DNA from: Pauljensenia sp.
GTDB lineage: Bacteria > Actinomycetota > Actinomycetes > Actinomycetales > Actinomycetaceae
Assembly (NCBI GenBank): GCA_029983625.1
Contig: JASBZF010000084.1
Location: 1 to 6,699, forward strand
Reading direction: 5' to 3'
Length of the DNA: 6,699 nt
Every line of letters starts with the position of its first letter. The first letter of the stretch is position 1. The position numbers and the translations under genes were made by a program. Shown one piece after another: positions 1-6,593 of this stretch. The notes below the pieces were generated by a model. That model did no database searches and was not told the DNA's origin. It was given only the letters and a program-made list of their open reading frames with translations.

Positions 1-34
1 TTCATTGCTTCACGGCCCAGGCTAGTGTCGCGCA

Positions 35-62
35 GTGATCGTTACTTCAGAGAAACGATCAC
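35..62. repeat. 9-bp perfect inverted repeat across the DUF4352 gene stop codon
   Basis: The arms GTGATCGTT (35-43) and AACGATCAC (54-62) are exact reverse complements around a 10-base loop. The repeat covers the last codons and the TAA stop (44-42) of the minus-strand gene. In the minus-strand transcript it would form a hairpin right at the end of the coding region. No T-run follows on either strand, so it is not a classical intrinsic terminator. It could protect the 3' end of the mRNA, act as a weak or factor-assisted terminator, or be chance. The sequence is certain; the role is inference. Confidence 0.5.
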
Positions 63-699
63 GGGCTTCGTGAGGAATCCGCCTTCGACCTTAAGGGATG
101 CCAGATTTGCGTCGGCGGGAACATCAAAGTAGATAGTGCCCTCGACTGTGGTGCCGGGGTTTACTTTGTCGAAGATCGGTGCTGAGCCTTCGCCGGATCC
201 GTAGATTGTCGCTTCGCTAGAGTATTCGAATTCTCGATCCTGATCGTCGAGCAGTTTGAACTGTCCAGCGGAAAAATAGCTTGCGTCTTTGCCGGTGTTG
301 GAAGCAGTGATGCTTACGGGGACAAACACTCCTTTTGCTTGAGCGTTCAAGAAGTCATTACCTACCTGAGCGACCGGTTCGCCCACCGATAAAATCGTGA
401 CCGACCAGTCGTCGATCGTGAATTCTTGACCAAGTGCTACAGGGGCGTCTGCGTCGTCCTTCTTAGTTTCTTCGGATGAAGCTTCAGCAGTTGTGGCCGT
501 GTCAGCTTTTGTGTCAGCACCGTCGCTGGCCTTAGTTCCAGAGCCTTGGCCAACAAATGCTTTGCCAAGCGCTCCCACTACGAAAATGCCGACAATAATG
601 AGGAACCACGTCTTTTTCCAGAAGGGTTTCTTTGCGGGCGCAGCGTGAGGAGGAGTTACAGAGCCGTTACCATCTGAGGCAGCGGGGGGTGACTGTCAT
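42..699 (-). CDS. Membrane-anchored DUF4352-domain protein with a frameshift near its N-terminus
   Basis: Role unknown. The C-terminal part has the pattern of DUF4352 (telokin-like, immunoglobulin-type fold) proteins, which are common as lipoproteins or anchored extracytoplasmic proteins in Gram-positive bacteria. The best start is ATG at 699-697: it has AGGAG five bases upstream and a good promoter before that. From this ATG the frame stays open for only ten codons and stops at TAA 669-667. Deleting one C from the six-C run (684-689, read as G on the plus strand) joins it exactly to the main frame and gives a 218-residue protein. Residues 1-30 would be Pro/Ala-rich and cytoplasmic, ending in KKPFWKK. 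Residues about 31-48 (WFLIIVGIFVVGAL) are a membrane segment. Residues 49-85 are an Ala/Thr/Asp/Glu/Lys linker. Residues about 88-215 are the DUF4352 domain, with a V-P-V-S-I-T-A-S-N-T-G strand and the pattern NPGTTVEGTIYFDVP. Without the shift, only a GTG at 578-576 could start the main frame, which would cut through the membrane helix. The gene may be broken, rescued by slippage, or affected by a sequencing error. Confidence 0.8.
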
Positions 700-704
700 T
701 GTGT

Positions 705-709
705 CTCCT
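705..709 (-). promoter_or_regulatory. Ribosome binding site for the DUF4352 gene
   Basis: On the minus strand AGGAG is followed by the five bases ACACA and then ATG (699-697). This is good Shine-Dalgarno spacing and fixes the start at 699, in the frame opposed to the long downstream frame. It is therefore the main evidence that the gene is frameshifted rather than short. Confidence 0.7.
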
Positions 710-727
710 GATTGTGATGCGACAACG

Positions 728-756
728 ATTATGTCGCTGTGGGATGTAGAGGTCAC
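728..756 (-). promoter_or_regulatory. Candidate sigma-70-type promoter for the DUF4352 gene
   Basis: On the minus strand, GTGACC (756-751, four of six matches to TTGACA) is followed by a 17-base spacer and CATAAT (733-728, five of six matches to TATAAT). Transcription would start near 720-722, leaving an untranslated leader of about 20 bases that contains the AGGAG site. The position fits the ATG at 699 well. It is a by-eye match without expression data. Confidence 0.5.
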
Positions 757-759
757 CTC

Positions 760-1132
760 AGCTTTTCTCTCGACGCTAAGAGTTGTGAACATGAAACTCA
801 AGGAAGCAGATCGAGACTGAATCAGCTCAGATAACCATATGAACTGAAAGTTCGTGCTCATTATACAGAATGGCGTGATTGTGTGGCACTTTCGGACAAT
901 TTGTCTTACGGAATAAGAAGGGTGTCGAGCTTCAGTATTTTTCATGCTGAGTCGTCCTTGGGAGATGAAAGAAGAAGCGGGAGTGCTGTGGTGGAGTGAG
1001 TGCGCTGCTTCAGACTTGGCATGTACCCGAGTGATCGCCGAGGGCGGGGCTCGACGCAGATGAGCGTGAAGTCGTTATGACCAAGTTGTTCCGACTGAAG
1101 TCACATGTTGATTCCTACTCCTGAAGCGGGCA
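760..1132. other. Intergenic stretch without a recognisable gene
   Basis: This divergent intergenic region lies between the DUF4352 gene and the GH101 gene. The open frames here give low-complexity or atypical protein sequences without good ribosome binding sites, and I recognise no RNA gene. A short inverted repeat GAACT-GAA-AGTTC lies at 841-853. A 15-codon frame starting at ATG 1078 has no convincing ribosome binding site. The stretch may hold regulatory sites or decayed sequence, but nothing specific can be supported. Confidence 0.5.
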
Positions 1133-1159
1133 TTGAGCAGTTCCTGATCGCGATAGAAT
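1133..1159 (+). promoter_or_regulatory. Weak candidate promoter of the GH101 gene with overlapping palindrome
   Basis: TAGAAT (1154-1159) matches the -10 consensus at five of six positions. TTGAGC (1133-1138) is a possible -35, but the spacer is only 15 bases. The perfect 8-bp palindrome ATCGCGAT (1147-1154) fills the end of the spacer and touches the -10, a place where a repressor could act. If used, the GH101 mRNA would have a leader of about 150 bases. I found no better promoter nearer to the gene, but this one is weak. Confidence 0.25.
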
Positions 1160-1303
1160 AAGAGGTGTGTCATAGACGACAAGCGGCAGAAACCGCACTG
1201 TGGTGTCGTTGGGAAGTAGGCAACTGACTGCTTGGCGGTCGTGTGTTTACCTTCCTCTGCGTTTACGTCGAGACATAGCCTGAGGTTCGCCGTATGCGAT
1301 CAT

Positions 1304-1311
1304 GGAAGGAG
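1304..1311 (+). promoter_or_regulatory. Ribosome binding site that selects GTG 1317 as the GH101 start
   Basis: GGAAGGAG is followed by the five bases CAAAG and then GTG at 1317-1319. The in-frame ATG at 1302-1304 overlaps this site, and the only purine-rich stretch before it, GAGG near 1282, is too far away. The GTG start also gives a cleaner signal peptide beginning M-H-P-R-R-W-K. The upstream ATG is therefore probably not the true start, although automated annotation could choose it. Confidence 0.7.
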
Positions 1312-1316
1312 CAAAG

Positions 1317-4300
1317 GTGCACCCAAGAAGGTGGAAAGCCGCGATAGCTGCGTGCGGCATTATTGCGCTTGTCGGTATAACACCGATCGCGCATGCAGCG
1401 CCTACATACACATACACGCCGATTGAATCGGCCCGCATGAAGGCGGTTAAAGCAGACTCAGTTGAGACAACTGGTGAGGGCGCTAACGGGCCGATCAATC
1501 TGGTGCTCGATGGCAATCCGAATACGTACTGGCATACGAAGTGGTCCAGTGGTAAGGATCCACTCCCGCACTGGTTTGTCATTGATTTGGGGCAGCAAGA
1601 GGAGAATCTTGGGCGGGTGACTCTCACTCCGCGTCAGTCCTCAAACGGATCTGGACGAGTGCATGAGTACACCGTCGAGGTATCAACCGATGCGAACTGT
1701 CAGGTTGCTGAGAATGTTCAAGCAGCGCAGTTTACGCAGGTTGCTGCCGGTGAGGTCTCAGCTGCTCCGACTGCGGGGAAACTTGCTCCCGTCGAGATCA
1801 CTTTTAATCCCGTTTCTGCGTTGTGTGTGCGCGTCACATATCGTTCATCGTGGGGTGGGAACGATTCTGCTGAAGAAGTAGCGACTCTGGCGGAATTCGG
1901 TGCTGCGACCGCTGTTGGTTCTGGCACGCCAGATCCTGCAGAAGGGGAAGGCGGTTCGACACCCGGTTCTACAGATCCAGCGGATCCAGCGCAGGCGCCT
2001 TCTATTGTGATCCCCGATGGTGCGCCTGAAATTACCGATGGGCAGCTCACAGTGCGCACCCATCCTGCCTTCCCGCAGATCCTTGACTACAGGTTTGCAG
2101 GTAAGCAGCTTCCGGGACAATTCGGCGAACCTCTCACTCAAGTGATGGTTTCTGGTGAGCGTTACGATGTCACTGTTGGTAACCCGACAGTGTCAACGGA
2201 TCGTTCGCGTGTGACCTACCCGATGACAGTTCCCGCGTTGGATGGTGTGTCGTTTAATGCGGTGCTTTCCGTGAAGGATGGGATCCTCACGTACGAGCTC
2301 GCAGATATCAAGGATCCGAACGGGCATATCGGAACAATCGCTTTGCCTGGCTTGCATCTCGTGTCGATGCTCGGTACGGATCCGGCCTCGCAGATATACG
2401 CTGCTGTAATTTCGGTTGATCGCGCACGTTCAGGTGACCGCTTCATGAAGGTCGCGGATGCAGTGCCCTCTGCGGATGGTGCATATGCTGTCACGGCAGC
2501 GAATTCTGATCTTGCGGCAGGATTTGGTACCAATGCCATCGGCGATAGCGGCAGTGCCTTAGCGGCGACGAACTCTCGCTTTGGCTACGGTGTCATCACC
2601 CTCGGTGGCGTGAAAGTCGGTGTTGTCATACCGGGACAGTGGGTGTACCGTTCAGCGGAAGTCAAACAATACGATGCTGGCTCAGGTATTGGCGTTGATC
2701 CGAACCCTATGGTCAAAGTCAAGATCGTTGCGGATGCGAATTCTGACGCAAAGGTCGATTGGCAAGATGGAGCAACCGCAGCGCGCGATCTGCTTCCTGC
2801 TGTTGTCGGTCGAGATGACGTGAAGAACTACGTCATCATGCGCATTCCTTTCAATATCGTCTCCCAAGCAACACACCCCTTCCTTCGCACGCTTGACGAT
2901 ACGAAGAGGATCTCTCTTGCCACGGATAACCTTGGTCAGGAAGTGCTTCTGAAGGGGTACCAGGCTGAGGGACACGATTCGGCGCAGGGTGATTACGGCG
3001 GCAACTACAACGTGCGTGCCGGTGGAATGTCCGACATGAAGACTCTTGTCTCTGAAGGCAAGAACTGGAACGCCACTTTCGGTATTCACGTCAATGCGAC
3101 CGAAACGTATTCAGAGGCTAATTGCTTCGCGGATGCCGATAACATGACGGTCACCGGAGTGAGTGCTCCTTGCGAGGTGAATCTGCCTCCGGGTAAAGCT
3201 TGGGGATGGATGAACCAGGCGTACTACATCAATGAGCGGAAAGACTTGGCGACGGGCAATGTCCTGAAGCGCCTTGACCAGCTGCGTGAAGAGTTCCCTG
3301 CTGATTCAAACATGAACTGGCTGTACTGGGATGTTTACTACAAGCACGGTTGGCAAGCGCAGCGTTTCGCTCAGGAAATGTCTGATCGCGGCTGGCGTTT
3401 AGGCTCAGAGTGGGCGTATTCGATGCCTCAGTACTCCACCTGGTCACACTGGGCGACGGACGAATCCTACGGTGGTTCTTCCAACAAGGGCATTAACTCT
3501 CAGCTCTTGCGCTACATCGAGAACTCCTACCGCGATACCTTCAATCCTGATCCGATGCTTGGAAACGCTAATATTTCCGAGTTTGAAGGATGGACGGGTC
3601 ACGTCAACTTCAACGCCTTCATCAAGAATGTGTGGGAACGGAACCTTCCGGTGAAGTTCCTCCAGCAGTCGAATATCCGTACCTGGGAAGATCGACGTAT
3701 CACTTTCGAAAATGGCACGGAAGTGACTTCGGACCAAACCTCTATTTCGGGTCGGGTTGTTCCGGTTCAACGCACGATCACCTACGACGGCGCAACGGTC
3801 TTTAAGCCCGGCGGTTCTTACCTTCTTCCCTGGAAGAACGGTGGAAGTGATCGTTTGTACTACTGGAATCCCTCAAACGCGCCTCAGAACTGGGAGCTTA
3901 CTGACAGCTTCAAGACTCAATCGTCGCTCACTCTGTTCAAGCTCACTGATACGGGCCGTGAAAAGGTTGCGGTTCTTCCCGTGAACAGGGGCGCGGTGGA
4001 TATTCCGGCAACGGAGGCTTCTACTGCTTACGTGCTGTACCCAACGAGCGCTGTTCCTGCGCCGAAGGCTCCGAACTGGGGTCAAGGATCAGGAATTCAG
4101 GATCCCGGATTCTTCTCTGAGACCCTCGACGCTTATGCAACTTCTGGTGCGGTGACGATTGAGAAGTCTGATCTTAAGAATGCTTTCGCTCAGCTCGGTG
4201 CGGGACAGGCATCACTTGCTCAGACCTTAACCGTGAAGCCCGGAGCGTATTCGGCATGGGCTTGGGTGGAGATTCAGCTGGGTAAGACTCGTACTGTGAA

Positions 4301-6428
4301 AGTCTCTGTTTCCGGCGAGGGCGTCACGCTACCGCCAGCCCAGAAGGGCGAGTCCGGTGAGGCGGTCACTACGATTCATTCGTCCTCAGCGATCAATGCA
4401 ACGGCATCGGATGAGAAACTGCGCACCTACTTCCAGCGCGTTCCTGTTCATTTTGAAACCACCGGGACCTCGGTGACTTTCAAGGTGAGTGCCGACGAGG
4501 GCGATGCCCTTGTTGCTATTGATGATCTGCGCATTGTGGAACGTCCGACTCCGAAGCAAGAAGGGGCGGTGGACAACACTGTCGTCTTTGAAGACTTCGA
4601 GAATGTCGATACCGGCTACTACCCCTTTGTGACTGGTCGCCAAAACATTGGTGGCGATGCACGTACACAGCTTGCCAAGCTTCATGCGCCTTTCTCGCAG
4701 GCTGGATGGTACGGAATCGTCAACAATGAAGGGCAGGGGCAAAAGGGACAGAAGTACCTCGACAACGTGCTCGATGGTCAGTGGTCACTGCTTGCACACC
4801 AGGAGAACACTGGACGGATTCTGCGCACCACCGAAGGAACTCTTCCTTTGGAGTACGGACACAGCTACCAGATCACTTTCGATTACCAAGCTGCTTTCGA
4901 TGGAGGCTACAAGCTGGAAATCGGACACGATGAAGCTGACGCTTCCGGATGGGTTGAAAAGCTCGATCAGGAGTGGGATATCCCCAAAGCACGCGGCACG
5001 GGTTGGACTACTGACGCCGAGACCGGTACTGGCACAGCTTCTTTCGTGAAGAACTTTGCTGTGACGACAACCGCTCCGACGTTTATCGGTGTCCGTAAGG
5101 TTGGCGGCGGATCGCAAAACGATCTGGTCATTGATAACTTCCGCGTGGTGGACCTCGGTATTCGTCCGGTGGTTTCCCTTTCCGGTACCCCTCAGGCGAT
5201 CGGCGATTCGGATACCGCCACGATGGATCTGACAACGACGGTCAAACTCGCTGAAGGTGTGGTGACGGGAGTTACTCATGCGCTTGAGCTGCCTGAAGGT
5301 TGGACGGCTGAACTGGTAACAGCAGCTGGCGATCGGGCAAGTGGCTCTGCGGATGCCTCAACTGATTCTGTTGCAACCTGGAAGCTCACCCTTCCGGCTG
5401 ATGCTGCTCCCGGCGATGTTGTCTTTACGGCAACGTGGAGGGATAGTGCAGGCCAGGAGGGGACGGCTTCTGAGACGCTGCGTGTCGATCCTTCTGCCTT
5501 CCCCCAGCGTGATCTGTACAAAGGTCACGATGAGCTTGAAGTTGTGAGCGTCACGTCTGAGCAGACAACGAGCGAGCCAGCACCCAGTGGCTTCGCGAAT
5601 GCGGCAATTGACGATAACCCGTCAACGTACTGGCATACCCAGTGGTCGCCGCGTACCGATCCTTACCCCCATGCGATCGTCCTGAAGGTGAAGCCCTGCG
5701 AAACTGTGGGATGCTCGATCAATGGTCTGGAGTTCACTCAGCGTCAAAACGCTGACAATGGTCGGGTGCGTGGCTACGAGGTGTACGTGTCCGCAGATGG
5801 CAGCACCTGGGGTGATCCTGTGGCGCGCGGAGAGCTGACCGGCGCTCTTACTCCGCACTTCATTTCCTTCGAAGCGAAGGAAGGGGCATATGTCAAGCTC
5901 GTAGAGACGAGCCCCTTGACTGCAGGGAAGAGCTTCGGTGGGGCAGCGGAGATCCGTATCAGCGGCAAACCCTTGAGCGATGGAGAACCTGTTGTCGTTG
6001 ACGAGGTCGTGGAACCGAACGCGACTGACCCGGCAACTTGCTCTATCAAGCCTTTCGTGACGATCCCCGCTACTGAAGGGGTGGTGTACCTGCTTGACGG
6101 ACGAGCGGTCCACGCAGGGGCGTTCACTTACGAATACGGTGAGACCGTTACGGTGAAGGCTCAAGCAGCTCCTGGTTTCACGATCGCGGAGAACGCGCGC
6201 GTGGAATGGACCTTCACTGCGCCCACGCCTGAGGACTGTACTGTTCCTGGAGGCGAAGAGTCAGAGCCTGGGACTGAGCCTGGTGCGGAGATTACGCAGC
6301 CTAAGGTTCTTGGATCTGCTCTCGCGCGCACGGGTGCTACGGTCACCGGCGTTGTCTTAGTAGCAGCGCTTCTTGCTGGAGTCGGCGGAGTGCTTGTCGC
6401 TCGTCGCAGGCAGAGCCGGGAGGTCTGA
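1317..6428 (+). CDS. Cell-wall-anchored endo-alpha-N-acetylgalactosaminidase (GH101) with F5/8 type C modules
   Basis: This enzyme is predicted to hydrolyse the alpha bond between Ser/Thr and core-1 O-glycan, releasing Gal-beta-1,3-GalNAc from mucins at the cell surface. From GTG 1317 it has 1703 residues. In order: signal peptide (1-27, RRWK, hydrophobic core, AHA cleavage site); F5/8 type C-like module (about 35-195, NPNTYWHTKW); Gly/Pro/Ser/Thr linker (200-229); beta-rich domain (to about 490); GH101 barrel; C-terminal beta-sandwich (about 770-910); two galactose-binding-like sandwiches (about 925-1085 and 1090-1280); NEW3-like Ig domain (about 1283-1392); a second F5/8 module (about 1405-1545, NPSTYWHTQW); an Ig-like domain (about 1573-1641); and LARTG (1669-1673), membrane helix and RRR tail. 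GH101 hallmarks, matched from memory to the pneumococcal and Bifidobacterium longum enzymes, are EGHDS (D554), HVNATE (591-596), the WGW lid pair W629/W631, nucleophile D672 in YWDVYY, acid/base E698 in GSEWAY, and HWATDESYGGSSNKGINS. It is transcribed alone, with a hairpin after the stop. It is close in size to characterised GH101 enzymes (roughly 1700-2000 residues). The family call is secure; the limits of the accessory domains are approximate. Confidence 0.95.
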   Translation: MHPRRWKAAIAACGIIALVGITPIAHAAPTYTYTPIESARMKAVKADSVETTGEGANGPINLVLDGNPNTYWHTKWSSGKDPLPHWFVIDLGQQEENLGRVTLTPRQSSNGSGRVHEYTVEVSTDANCQVAENVQAAQFTQVAAGEVSAAPTAGKLAPVEITFNPVSALCVRVTYRSSWGGNDSAEEVATLAEFGAATAVGSGTPDPAEGEGGSTPGSTDPADPAQAPSIVIPDGAPEITDGQLTVRTHPAFPQILDYRFAGKQLPGQFGEPLTQVMVSGERYDVTVGNPTVSTDRSRVTYPMTVPALDGVSFNAVLSVKDGILTYELADIKDPNGHIGTIALPGLHLVSMLGTDPASQIYAAVISVDRARSGDRFMKVADAVPSADGAYAVTAANSDLAAGFGTNAIGDSGSALAATNSRFGYGVITLGGVKVGVVIPGQWVYRSAEVKQYDAGSGIGVDPNPMVKVKIVADANSDAKVDWQDGATAARDLLPAVVGRDDVKNYVIMRIPFNIVSQATHPFLRTLDDTKRISLATDNLGQEVLLKGYQAEGHDSAQGDYGGNYNVRAGGMSDMKTLVSEGKNWNATFGIHVNATETYSEANCFADADNMTVTGVSAPCEVNLPPGKAWGWMNQAYYINERKDLATGNVLKRLDQLREEFPADSNMNWLYWDVYYKHGWQAQRFAQEMSDRGWRLGSEWAYSMPQYSTWSHWATDESYGGSSNKGINSQLLRYIENSYRDTFNPDPMLGNANISEFEGWTGHVNFNAFIKNVWERNLPVKFLQQSNIRTWEDRRITFENGTEVTSDQTSISGRVVPVQRTITYDGATVFKPGGSYLLPWKNGGSDRLYYWNPSNAPQNWELTDSFKTQSSLTLFKLTDTGREKVAVLPVNRGAVDIPATEASTAYVLYPTSAVPAPKAPNWGQGSGIQDPGFFSETLDAYATSGAVTIEKSDLKNAFAQLGAGQASLAQTLTVKPGAYSAWAWVEIQLGKTRTVKVSVSGEGVTLPPAQKGESGEAVTTIHSSSAINATASDEKLRTYFQRVPVHFETTGTSVTFKVSADEGDALVAIDDLRIVERPTPKQEGAVDNTVVFEDFENVDTGYYPFVTGRQNIGGDARTQLAKLHAPFSQAGWYGIVNNEGQGQKGQKYLDNVLDGQWSLLAHQENTGRILRTTEGTLPLEYGHSYQITFDYQAAFDGGYKLEIGHDEADASGWVEKLDQEWDIPKARGTGWTTDAETGTGTASFVKNFAVTTTAPTFIGVRKVGGGSQNDLVIDNFRVVDLGIRPVVSLSGTPQAIGDSDTATMDLTTTVKLAEGVVTGVTHALELPEGWTAELVTAAGDRASGSADASTDSVATWKLTLPADAAPGDVVFTATWRDSAGQEGTASETLRVDPSAFPQRDLYKGHDELEVVSVTSEQTTSEPAPSGFANAAIDDNPSTYWHTQWSPRTDPYPHAIVLKVKPCETVGCSINGLEFTQRQNADNGRVRGYEVYVSADGSTWGDPVARGELTGALTPHFISFEAKEGAYVKLVETSPLTAGKSFGGAAEIRISGKPLSDGEPVVVDEVVEPNATDPATCSIKPFVTIPATEGVVYLLDGRAVHAGAFTYEYGETVTVKAQAAPGFTIAENARVEWTFTAPTPEDCTVPGGEESEPGTEPGAEITQPKVLGSALARTGATVTGVVLVAALLAGVGGVLVARRRQSREV

Positions 6429-6483
6429 ATGAATGTCATGTGTTCGCGCGGGATGTGAGATTCCAAGCGATACCTGACATGAT

Positions 6484-6529
6484 GGGCGCTCCTAGGTGTG
6501 GCGAATTTTCGCCGCTCCTAGGGGCGCCC
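6484..6529 (+). terminator. Long compound hairpin, probable terminator of the GH101 gene
   Basis: The arms GGGCGCTCCTAGG (6484-6496) and CCTAGGGGCGCCC (6517-6529) pair over 13 positions with one G-U pair. Inside, GGCGAA (6500-6505) and TTCGCC (6508-6513) form a second stem. The structure starts 55 bases after the stop codon. The stem is strong, but the following CTCATTTGCC has only a three-T run, so termination would be of the T-poor kind often reported in actinobacteria. It could act in either direction. Confidence 0.6.
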
Positions 6530-6562
6530 CCTCATTTGCCGCGCTTTCTTCCCTCAGTCGTT

Positions 6563-6591
6563 GTGGGGTAATGAGGTAAAAGTGGGGTTAA
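6563..6591 (+). promoter_or_regulatory. Cluster of G-rich direct repeats, possible MraZ-type operator
   Basis: Three degenerate tandem units of 9-10 bases are visible: GTGGGGTAA (6563), TGAGGTAAAA (6572) and GTGGGGTTAA (6582). The third is preceded by AAA, giving AAAGTGGGG. MraZ, the regulator of the dcw cell-division cluster, binds tandem TGGG/GTGG boxes of about this period just upstream of mraZ. The repeats are seen directly; the MraZ link is inference, and the spacing is not perfectly regular. No gene for the regulator is in the window. Confidence 0.3.
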
Positions 6592-6593
6592 CC

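Noticed and set aside
632..820. Plus-strand open frame of 62 codons
   Set aside because: It overlaps the N-terminus, ribosome binding site and promoter of the DUF4352 gene on the opposite strand, has no ribosome binding site, and its protein looks like nothing familiar.
667..945. Minus-strand open frame of 92 codons ending in MTVTPRCLRW
   Set aside because: Only its last ten codons, from ATG 699, are meaningful, as the front of the frameshifted DUF4352 gene. The upstream part runs through the predicted promoter.
1078..1125. Short frame starting ATG ACC AAG, a possible leader peptide before the GH101 gene
   Set aside because: There is no clear ribosome binding site, no following attenuator hairpin, and it lies upstream of the best promoter candidate.
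1341..1356. Possible lipobox (I-A-A-C-G) in the GH101 signal peptide
   Set aside because: The hydrophobic run before the Cys is too short, a normal AHA cleavage site follows, and the protein already has a C-terminal sortase anchor.
5622..6164. Minus-strand open frame of 180 codons inside the GH101 gene
   Set aside because: It is a shadow of the well-conserved second F5/8 module, with no ribosome binding site and no recognisable protein.
6433..6480. ATGTCA / TGACAT inverted repeat after the GH101 stop codon
   Set aside because: Only six pairs separated by 36 bases; likely chance, and far weaker than the hairpin that follows.
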